Positions 1-5,035 of a stretch of DNA of 6,177 nt are shown here, piece by piece. Origin of the DNA: Lachnospiraceae bacterium UBA1267 (GTDB lineage Bacteria > Bacillota > Clostridia > Lachnospirales > Lachnospiraceae); NCBI GenBank assembly GCA_002308115.1, contig DBVJ01000079.1, forward strand, positions 1 to 6,177, written 5' to 3'. Every line of letters begins with the position of its first letter. Within the stretch, counting starts at the first letter, position 1. A program made the position numbers and the translations under genes. The notes under the pieces are model-generated. The model made no database searches, was not told where the DNA came from, and was given only the letters and a program-made list of their open reading frames with translations.

Positions 1-596
1 AAGGCATAGCCCAGAGAACCGCAGGCGCTGGGGCCGACCTGTCCCGTCGCGTTGCCGTATTCATCTGCCGCCGAAGCGCCGATGAAGGCCACGTCGATCT
101 GAAGGTCGCCGCTTTCGATCGCACGCGGACGTGCGCCGTGCGGACGAAGAATGACGGGCTCCTCGAGACGGATCTCTCCGGAGATCACGGCATCTCCGAG
201 TTCTCCGCGGATGCCGCTGGCTTCAATGCGGGAGATCGTTCCGTCTTTCACAAATTCCACAACAGAGGGGTTCTTGACGTTGACCACGGCGCTGGGGGCA
301 AAACGGAGATCTTTGATGCCGAGTTCACGGATCGCCTGAAGCACCTGACCGATGATCTGATCGCCCTCGCGGAAGCAGTGGTGGAAGGAGATCGTGTCTC
401 CGTCCTTGAGCCCTGTGGCCAGAATGGCATCTTTCAGCGTTTCAACGAGCTTTGTGCCCGAAACGGGGCGGAGGGTGGGGCGACGCTTCGAAACGACCGC
501 GCCGTAGACTTCTTCTGCTTTTCCGATACCTTTGAAGGGGCGGACGTTGTAATGACCGATTCTTTCGGGCAGTTCCCTGCCGACTGAGTTCTTCAT
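1..596 (-). CDS. citF: Citrate lyase alpha subunit (citrate:acetyl-ACP transferase), N-terminal part
   Basis: Partial gene: 198 codons are visible before the left edge of the window, against a usual family length of about 510 residues. CitF exchanges the acetyl group on the acyl carrier protein CitD for citrate, giving citryl-ACP and acetate, in the cytoplasmic citrate lyase complex. The N-terminus MKNSVGRELPE is typical of Firmicute CitF. Recognisable family blocks are SFHHCFREGD (residues 70-79), SGIRGELGD (127-135), DEYGNATG (178-185) and GSLGYA (193-198). The ATG at 594-596 is preceded by AGGGAGG with a 7-nt spacer. It is the last visible gene of the operon, 13 nt after citE, and its ribosome binding site touches the citE stop, so translation is probably coupled. 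Citramalate lyase alpha subunit is a close homologue and cannot be excluded. No frameshift is seen. Confidence 0.93.
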   Translation of the reverse strand, partial: MKNSVGRELPERIGHYNVRPFKGIGKAEEVYGAVVSKRRPTLRPVSGTKLVETLKDAILATGLKDGDTISFHHCFREGDQIIGQVLQAIRELGIKDLRFAPSAVVNVKNPSVVEFVKDGTISRIEASGIRGELGDAVISGEIRLEEPVILRPHGARPRAIESGDLQIDVAFIGASAADEYGNATGQVGPSACGSLGYA

Positions 597-603
597 TTTC
601 TGT

Positions 604-610
604 CCTCCCT
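604..610 (-). promoter_or_regulatory. citF: Ribosome binding site of citF at the citE stop
   Basis: AGGGAGG on the minus strand with a 7-nt spacer to the citF ATG. Its first base is also the last base of the citE stop codon, so ribosomes ending on citE can restart directly on citF. Confidence 0.85.
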
Positions 611-1494
611 CATAATTCAATGCCTGCGGCACGTGCCTTGGCCATCGTGCTTTCCGCGCGAAGGACCATGGGCCGGTCGATCATGCTGCCGTCCAGTGTC
701 ACGGCGCCTTTGCCGAGTTTCTCGCCTTCTTCGACTGCCTGAAGCACACGCTTCGCCAGACGGATCTCCTTGGCACTCGGTGTAAATGCGGCGTTGACCA
801 CGTCCACCTGCCTCGGATGCACGACGGTCTTGCCGTCGAAGCCCAGATTCTTGCTGAGGGCGGCGTCCTTCGTGAGGCCTTCTTTGTCGTTGATGTCGGA
901 GAAGACCGCGTCGATGGCTTCCACGCCGGCTGCCCGGCAGGCCGTCAGCACCATGTTGCGGGCGTAGAAGATCTCCAGACCTTCCTTTGTTCTGGTCGCG
1001 CCGACGGAAGCCGTATAGTCCTCGGCGCCCAGCGCAAGCGCCACGACGCGCGGATCCGCCTCCGCGATCTCACGGGCGTTCAGCGCGCCGAGATAGGATT
1101 CGATGTTGCACCAGAGCTCGATCTTTCCTTCCGGCAGTCCGGCTTTCCGCTCGATCTCCGTGATGCGCGCGGCGACACGCTTCACTTCCGAAGCATATTC
1201 CACCTTTGGGATGCGGATCGCGTCGGGGGTGCATCGGACAGCCGCTTTCAGGTCTTCATCGATGTATTCGGAATAAATGCCGTTGACCCGGATGATGATG
1301 TATTTGTCCGTGGGACGCTGATATTTGATGAGGTTGTAGACCAGAAGCCGCGCCGCGTCCTTTTCGGCCAGCGGGACGGAGTCTTCCAGGTCGTAGACCA
1401 GACAGTCTTCATGGTAGAAACGGGCCTGCAGGAGGTTGACCGGGCTTGAACCGCTGGCATACAGGCTTGTCCGCTTCAGAGAAACATTACTCAT
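610..1494 (-). CDS. citE: Citrate lyase beta subunit (citryl-ACP lyase), CitE/HpcH aldolase family
   Basis: CitE cleaves citryl-ACP to acetyl-ACP and oxaloacetate by a Mg2+-dependent retro-Claisen reaction on a TIM-barrel fold. The 294-residue length fits the family. Visible motifs are DLEDSV (35-40), the IIIRVNG strand with a likely substrate-binding Arg69, NIES with a likely metal ligand Glu132, GAEDY with Asp159, and the GFDGKTVVHPRQV block (218-230). The ATG at 1492-1494 is chosen over an upstream in-frame start at 1536 because AAGGAGG (1501-1507) sits 6 nt before it; the 14 extra residues would lie inside citD. It overlaps the end of citD by 8 nt. Two blocks differ from the classic CitE pattern: the N-terminal strand reads SLYASGSSP where LFVPG-type sequence is usual, and LWCNIES replaces the usual small-residue AAIES. 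The enzyme may therefore be a citramalate lyase or another variant rather than strict citrate lyase. Confidence 0.9.
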   Translation of the reverse strand: MSNVSLKRTSLYASGSSPVNLLQARFYHEDCLVYDLEDSVPLAEKDAARLLVYNLIKYQRPTDKYIIIRVNGIYSEYIDEDLKAAVRCTPDAIRIPKVEYASEVKRVAARITEIERKAGLPEGKIELWCNIESYLGALNAREIAEADPRVVALALGAEDYTASVGATRTKEGLEIFYARNMVLTACRAAGVEAIDAVFSDINDKEGLTKDAALSKNLGFDGKTVVHPRQVDVVNAAFTPSAKEIRLAKRVLQAVEEGEKLGKGAVTLDGSMIDRPMVLRAESTMAKARAAGIEL

Positions 1495-1789
1495 GGCGGT
1501 CCTCCTTCGTCCAGTCATAGTGCGTTTCCGAGGCACGGCAGAGGGCTGCGGCGACCCGCGCGCGGATCACACAGTCAATGGCGCCTTTGTCCTTCATTTC
1601 CAGGATGGCGCGTGTCACGCCCATATCGGCGCAGACTGCCTTCGCAGTCTCGATGATCTGACTCCCGAACATGGCCATGACATTGCTTTCCAGCGAAATG
1701 TCCAGGCCTTCTTCAGGGTTCGGCCGCACGGTCACCAGCATGTCGCTGGATTCCAGCGTGCCTGCCATGGCTTCATGTAGAATCTCCAA
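1487..1789 (-). CDS. citD: Citrate lyase acyl carrier protein (gamma subunit)
   Basis: CitD carries the phosphoribosyl-dephospho-CoA prosthetic group on which acetyl and citryl thioesters are formed and cleaved by CitF and CitE. It is a small protein of 100 residues, the usual size. The N-terminal AGTLESSD is the family signature containing the modified serine, and DKGAIDCVIRARV matches the conserved C-terminal block DKGALDCILRAR. A TTG start at 1787-1789 is chosen. It gives MEILHEAMAGTLES, which lines up without gaps with the known form MKINQPAVAGTLES and puts the attachment serine at position 14, as in characterised CitD. It also has a purine-rich Shine-Dalgarno (AAGGAAGGTGG) at a sensible 5-6 nt spacing. 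An alternative GTG at 1796-1798 adds three residues but overlaps that ribosome binding site. The gene follows the dehydrogenase by 33 nt and overlaps citE by 8 nt. Confidence 0.9.
   Translation of the reverse strand: MEILHEAMAGTLESSDMLVTVRPNPEEGLDISLESNVMAMFGSQIIETAKAVCADMGVTRAILEMKDKGAIDCVIRARVAAALCRASETHYDWTKEDRHE
1501..1507 (-). promoter_or_regulatory. citE: Ribosome binding site of citE inside citD
   Basis: AAGGAGG on the minus strand, 6 nt before the citE ATG and within the last codons of citD. It decides the citE start and, with the 8-nt gene overlap, implies translational coupling. Confidence 0.85.
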
Positions 1790-1791
1790 AT

Positions 1792-1802
1792 GTTCCACCT
1801 TC
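1792..1802 (-). promoter_or_regulatory. citD: Ribosome binding site deciding the TTG start of citD
   Basis: On the minus strand AAGGAAGGTGG ends a few nucleotides before the TTG at 1787-1789. The alternative GTG at 1796-1798 is embedded in this purine run, which argues against its use as the start. Confidence 0.55.
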
Positions 1803-1822
1803 CTTTCCGCGTATCGTTCCGG

Positions 1823-2926
1823 TCAGCCGACGATAAATGCTTCCGGGTCGACCTCGGGGCAGTACTTTGCGCAGATGTCTTTGACTTCCTGATAGTTTTC
1901 AAGAGCGATCTCGACGCTCCCGAGTTTCAGATTTTCTTCGTAATGACGGTATTCCGGCTCGCCGGGCATCAGGATCTCCTCGCATCCCGGTGCGAGAGGA
2001 GCGGCCTTCAGATCGTCTTCGAAGCGATCCATCCGTGCCTTGAATTCGTCGAGCGCCATGAAGTATTCGATGTCGATCGCGCCGAAGGCGTGGCAGATGC
2101 CGGGGCCTTTGTAATACTCTTCGGGAGTTAATGTCCCGATGGGACGTACTTCCGTGCAGGGCGCACCGCCCGAGAGAATGCCTGAGAGAATGTCGATCGC
2201 CAGCGCGATGCCGGAGCCTTTGTAGGCACGGTCCGCGCCGAGCGGCAGACAGAAGCCTTTTTCCGCTGCTTTCGGATCCGTCGTCGGATAGCCGTCTTTG
2301 TCGCAGGCCCAGCCGAGCGGGATCTCCTTGCCTTCGCGCGCGCAGTTGACGATGTTGCCGCGTGCCACGACACTCGTCGCCATGTCGAGCACAAAATCAG
2401 GATGCTTTTCACAAGGCACTGCTATCGTCAGCGGATTGGTGCCGGTCAGCGGCTTCTTCGCGCCGAAATGCGCGACCAAAGGCAGCGTATTGGTAAAGGC
2501 AAAGCCGATCTGGCCTGCCCGGACAGCCATCGTGGAATAATAAGCGGCCACACCGTAATGCGAACTGTTCCGCACGGTACAGAAGGCCAGACCGCCCTGA
2601 CGGGCTTTCTCGATGGTCTTCTCCATGGCGAACGTGGAAATGTGCGCGCCCATGCCGTTGTGACCGTCGATGACAAGAGAACCCCCGCGTTCCGACACGA
2701 TCTCAGGCTCCGCCTTGCAGTTGATGAAGCCCTTCGCGGTCTGTGTCACGTACTGCTTCATGCGCGCGATGCCGTGGGAATTGGTCCCCCTGAGATCTGC
2801 GAAGAGCAGATTGTCCGTGACCTCCGAGGCACATTTTTGAGACATGCCAAGCGCGAGAAAAGTGCTCATGCAGATTTCTTTGTAACCTTCGAGGCTGATC
2901 CTCCTGTGATCGAATTCCACTGCCAT
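1823..2926 (-). CDS. Malate/L-lactate dehydrogenase family (Ldh_2) oxidoreductase
   Basis: This 367-residue protein belongs to the NAD(P)-dependent family that includes non-classical malate, L-lactate, sulfolactate, ureidoglycolate and 2,3-diketogulonate oxidoreductases. It is unrelated to the Rossmann-fold LDH/MDH family. Visible family blocks are ADLRGTNSHGIAR (43-55), SSHYG with a conserved His123, TGTNPLTIAVP (161-171), DMATSVVARG (181-190), YKGSGIALAIDILSGILSGG (235-254) and MPGEPE (320-325). The ATG at 2924-2926 is chosen because AGGAGAAG sits 7 nt upstream and the next in-frame start (TTG, 2951-2953) lies upstream of that site. It is the first gene of the operon and precedes citD by 33 nt. 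Its place with citDEF suggests it reduces oxaloacetate (or another 2-oxoacid product of the lyase) to the hydroxyacid and so recycles NADH. Family membership is clear; the substrate is inference. Confidence 0.9.
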   Translation of the reverse strand: MAVEFDHRRISLEGYKEICMSTFLALGMSQKCASEVTDNLLFADLRGTNSHGIARMKQYVTQTAKGFINCKAEPEIVSERGGSLVIDGHNGMGAHISTFAMEKTIEKARQGGLAFCTVRNSSHYGVAAYYSTMAVRAGQIGFAFTNTLPLVAHFGAKKPLTGTNPLTIAVPCEKHPDFVLDMATSVVARGNIVNCAREGKEIPLGWACDKDGYPTTDPKAAEKGFCLPLGADRAYKGSGIALAIDILSGILSGGAPCTEVRPIGTLTPEEYYKGPGICHAFGAIDIEYFMALDEFKARMDRFEDDLKAAPLAPGCEEILMPGEPEYRHYEENLKLGSVEIALENYQEVKDICAKYCPEVDPEAFIVG

Positions 2927-2933
2927 ATGCGTA

Positions 2934-2941
2934 CTTCTCCT
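2934..2941 (-). promoter_or_regulatory. Ribosome binding site of the dehydrogenase
   Basis: AGGAGAAG on the minus strand with a 7-nt spacer to the ATG at 2924-2926. It rules out the longer reading from the TTG at 2951-2953. Confidence 0.75.
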
Positions 2942-2986
2942 GAAAAAAAGCAAACCTTGCGGAAACGAAACTTTAACTTATGAAAA

Positions 2987-3015
2987 AGTATAGCATAGGG
3001 CTCAAACGGAGTAAA
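2987..3015 (-). promoter_or_regulatory. Promoter of the dehydrogenase-citDEF operon (sigma-A type, extended -10)
   Basis: Read on the minus strand, TTTACT (3010-3015) and TATACT (2987-2992) are separated by exactly 17 nt, and the -10 is preceded by TGC, giving an extended -10. The -35 matches 4 of 6 consensus bases and the -10 matches 5 of 6. The predicted start is near 2980, leaving a leader of about 53 nt before the dehydrogenase ATG. It is the best promoter on this strand in the gap. Confidence 0.72.
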
Positions 3016-3019
3016 CGGA
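3004..3019. repeat. Tandem AAACGGA repeat over the operon -35
   Basis: Two copies of AAACGGA (3004-3010 and 3013-3019) start 9 bp apart. They flank and overlap the -35 hexamer (3010-3015) of the dehydrogenase-cit promoter. Tandem spacing close to one helical turn over a -35 suits a regulator that binds direct repeats; the repeat is short and chance is possible. Confidence 0.4.
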
Positions 3020-3031
3020 AAAGCAACGTAA

Positions 3032-3059
3032 AATATAAGGCAAAGATCCGTTTCTGCAA
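3032..3059 (-). promoter_or_regulatory. Possible second, weaker promoter for the dehydrogenase-cit operon
   Basis: On the minus strand TTGCAG (3054-3059) and TATATT (3032-3037) are 16 nt apart. The -10 is good (5 of 6) but the -35 is poor and there is no TGn extension. This A+T-rich patch could produce such a match by chance. Confidence 0.25.
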
Positions 3060-3099
3060 AAAGAGTTTCGGCAGGAACATAGAACCGGTATTCAAAGCC

Positions 3100-3115
3100 G
3101 ACTGTCCGGACGGTC
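3100..3115. repeat. 16-bp near-palindrome in the divergent region
   Basis: GACTGTCCGGACGGTC reads the same on both strands except for one symmetric pair (T/G). It is centred on TCCGGA. It overlaps by 4 nt the inverted repeat at 3112-3131 and lies just upstream of the recJ -35. It may be a protein-binding site, but no known regulator motif is recognised. Confidence 0.45.
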
Positions 3116-3131
3116 TTCTTGTTTGAAGACC
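3112..3131. repeat. Perfect 7-bp inverted repeat around the recJ -35
   Basis: GGTCTTC, a 6-nt centre TTGTTT and GAAGACC form a perfect 7+7 dyad. No T-run follows on either strand, so it does not look like an intrinsic terminator. Its place over the presumed -35 of recJ fits an operator; this is inference from position. Confidence 0.5.
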
Positions 3132-3147
3132 CGATGTATGATAAAAT
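3119..3147 (+). promoter_or_regulatory. recJ: Probable recJ promoter (extended -10)
   Basis: TTGTTT (3119-3124) and TAAAAT (3142-3147) are separated by 17 nt, and TGA before the -10 makes it an extended -10 element. The predicted start is near 3154, giving a leader of about 48 nt to the GTG. The -35 is weak and lies exactly in the loop of an inverted repeat (3112-3131), which could make it regulated. Confidence 0.5.
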
Positions 3148-3189
3148 AACTTTATCTATGACCCGGACGGAACCGGATTTTCGCAGCCT

Positions 3190-3194
3190 GGAGG
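3190..3194 (+). promoter_or_regulatory. recJ: Ribosome binding site deciding the GTG start of recJ
   Basis: GGAGG with a 7-nt spacer to the GTG at 3202-3204. The in-frame ATG at codon 6 has no comparable site, so the GTG is preferred. Confidence 0.8.
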
Positions 3195-3201
3195 ACGAGA
3201 A

Positions 3202-4974
3202 GTGCAGGAAAAATGGATGGAAAAGCGTGATTACGCGGATTTCAGGAAATGGGGAGAGGCGCTTCACTGTTCTCCCTTCCTTGCACGCCTCCTCCGTAAC
3301 CGTGTCACGACGATCGAAGAGGCGAAGGCATTTCTCTACGCATCCCCCGAAGACCTCGGCGACGCGCACCTCATCCGGGACATGGACAAAGCGGTCGGAC
3401 TGATCACGAGGACTGTCCGTGAGGACTCCGGAAAGATCGCGGTCGCGGCGGATTACGACTGCGACGGCATTTTCTCCGGCCAGATATTGAAGGAAGGACT
3501 GGAGCGCCTCGGCGCGTCTGTAAAACTCTACACACCGAACCGTGTCAAGGAAGGCTACGGCCTCAACGAAGAGATCGTGGACAAGGCTGCCGCATGGGGC
3601 GCGCGCCTCATCCTGACCTGCGACAACGGCATCACGGCGATCGACGAGATCGCCTATGCCCGCAAAAAGGGCCTCTTAACCGTCGTGACCGATCACCATG
3701 AGCCCATTCGGAAGACCGCCCCGGACGGCACGGAAGAGATCATTCTGCCTGAAGCGGACGCGGTCGTCGATGCGAAACGGCCTGACAGCGTCTATCCCTT
3801 CCGGGAAATGTGCGGCGCGGGCGTCGCCTTCCGTCTCATCGAACTCCTCTACGAGGAATTCCGGATTTCCCGATCAGAACTTCAGAATTTCTACGAATAC
3901 GTCGGCATCGCGACCATCGCGGACGTGGTGCCTTTACGGGGCGACAACCGGATCCTTGCGAAGGCCGGGCTCGAGGCGCTTCGAAACACCGCGAAAGTGC
4001 CTCTTAACGCGCTGATCGAGGCGTCCGGAATCCGGAAAGACCGGATCAACGCCTACCACGTGAGTTTCATCCTAAGCCCCGCTTTCAATGCCATCGGACG
4101 GCTCGGCGACGCGAGTCACGCTTTCCGTTTTCTTTCCATGACGGACCCCGAAGATGCCGGGAAGATGGCAGAGGACATCCGTACGCTCAATGAAGCCCGG
4201 AAAGCCATGACCGAGGACAGTTTCCGGGAAGCCGTTTTCCAGGTGGAAGAGGACGGTCTTCTCCGGGATCCGGTGCTGGTCCTCCGCCTTGATTCCACGC
4301 ATCAGTCCATCATCGGTCTCATCGCGGGCCGCCTGAAAGAAAAATACAGCCGTCCGGTGATCGTGTTCACGAAGACGGAAGAGGGACTTCTGAAAGGCTC
4401 CGGCCGTTCGATCGACGCCTATGACCTCATAAGCGCCATCCGCGCGCTCGGGCCACTGGTCCAGGAGGCCGGCGGACATAAGAAGGCAGCCGGGCTGGAG
4501 ATCCGGGAGGAGGATTTTGAAGCCTTCCGCGAGGAACTGAACCGCCGCTCGGGGCTCACGGAGGAAGACCTGGTTCCGGTCATCTGGTTCGACGGACAGG
4601 TCGGGCTTTCCTACTGGAACACGAGGACCGCACGGGAACTGGATCTTCTGGAGCCCTGCGGCGAGGGCAATCCGAAACCGCTCTTCGCGCTTGGCAACGT
4701 CCATGTTTCGAGCCCCATGATCCTCGGCAAGAATGCGAACGTCCTCAAAGTCCGTCTCGAAGACCGCGAAAATGCGATTCGAAACGGCTTCATTTTCCAT
4801 GATCCGGAGATCTTTTTTGAGGAGATCCGCGCGGCGCACGGCGAGAAAGCGGAAGAACTCTTCCGGACCAGGAGAGGCGAAGTGCTGTCCGCCTTCGTCT
4901 ACTATCCCGAACTTCGGGAATACCGCGGAGAACAGGAACTTCAAATCGTCGTGAAACATTGCAAGATACGCTGA
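3202..4974 (+). CDS. recJ: Single-stranded-DNA-specific exonuclease RecJ (DHH superfamily)
   Basis: RecJ degrades single-stranded DNA 5'-3' in recombinational repair, base excision and mismatch repair. The 590-residue protein shows the DHH-family order. Motif I is AADYDCDG (82-89) with metal-binding aspartates, motif II is CDNGITA (140-146), motif III is VTDHHEP (162-168) and motif IV is IADVVPL (239-245). NAIGRLGDA follows at 296-304. The DHHA1 domain has SGRS (400-403) and GGHKKAAGLEI (424-434), and an OB-fold-like C-terminal region follows from about 460. It is shorter than the roughly 780-residue Bacillus subtilis form, which has an extra C-terminal domain, and similar to many clostridial forms. 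The GTG start at 3202-3204 is supported by GGAGG (3190-3194) with a 7-nt spacer; the ATG five codons downstream lacks such a site. It is divergent from the cit operon, and rel follows 61 nt downstream. Confidence 0.95.
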   Translation: MQEKWMEKRDYADFRKWGEALHCSPFLARLLRNRVTTIEEAKAFLYASPEDLGDAHLIRDMDKAVGLITRTVREDSGKIAVAADYDCDGIFSGQILKEGLERLGASVKLYTPNRVKEGYGLNEEIVDKAAAWGARLILTCDNGITAIDEIAYARKKGLLTVVTDHHEPIRKTAPDGTEEIILPEADAVVDAKRPDSVYPFREMCGAGVAFRLIELLYEEFRISRSELQNFYEYVGIATIADVVPLRGDNRILAKAGLEALRNTAKVPLNALIEASGIRKDRINAYHVSFILSPAFNAIGRLGDASHAFRFLSMTDPEDAGKMAEDIRTLNEARKAMTEDSFREAVFQVEEDGLLRDPVLVLRLDSTHQSIIGLIAGRLKEKYSRPVIVFTKTEEGLLKGSGRSIDAYDLISAIRALGPLVQEAGGHKKAAGLEIREEDFEAFREELNRRSGLTEEDLVPVIWFDGQVGLSYWNTRTARELDLLEPCGEGNPKPLFALGNVHVSSPMILGKNANVLKVRLEDRENAIRNGFIFHDPEIFFEEIRAAHGEKAEELFRTRRGEVLSAFVYYPELREYRGEQELQIVVKHCKIR

Positions 4975-4987
4975 AAAGGTTTATAAT
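4959..4987 (+). promoter_or_regulatory. rel: Promoter of rel, across the recJ stop codon
   Basis: TTGCAA (4959-4964) and a perfect TATAAT (4982-4987) are separated by 17 nt. The -35 lies within the last codons of recJ and the -10 just after its stop (4972-4974). The predicted start is near 4994, leaving a T-rich leader of about 42 nt before the rel ATG. This lets rel be expressed independently of recJ, alongside any read-through. Confidence 0.72.
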
Positions 4988-5020
4988 ATTTTCATTCTTT
5001 TTTTCAGGAATCACAGGCGA

Positions 5021-5028
5021 AAGGAGGG
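5021..5028 (+). promoter_or_regulatory. rel: Ribosome binding site of rel
   Basis: AAGGAGGG with a 7-nt spacer to the ATG at 5036. It fixes the rel start and therefore the long N-terminal extension. No other in-frame start with such a site is seen before the conserved hydrolase region. Confidence 0.85.
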
Positions 5029-5035
5029 AAGCCGG

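Noticed and set aside
138..1449. Plus-strand open frames at 138-587 and 817-1449
   Set aside because: They lie antisense to citF and citE, have low-complexity or non-family sequence, no good ribosome binding site, and arise from the G+C-rich codon pattern of the real genes.
2943..2960. Small hairpin followed by seven T on the minus strand (GCAAGGTTTGC then T-run) in the dehydrogenase leader, resembling an attenuator
   Set aside because: The stem has only 4 bp with a 3-nt loop, too weak for an intrinsic terminator, and the T-run leads straight into the ribosome binding site.
2927..3201. Riboswitch, T-box or small RNA in the divergent gap
   Set aside because: The leaders predicted from the promoters are only about 50 nt and no conserved riboswitch core or terminator is visible.
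2866..3369. Minus-strand open frame of 167 codons across the divergent gap
   Set aside because: It overlaps the 5' ends of both recJ and the dehydrogenase in other frames, runs through promoters for both, and resembles no protein family.
4972..5006. Possible terminator after recJ: TGAAAA and TTTTCA arms followed by a T-rich run
   Set aside because: The 6-bp arms are almost all A:T with an 11-nt loop, so the structure would be unstable. The segment is better explained as the rel -10 region and T-rich leader.
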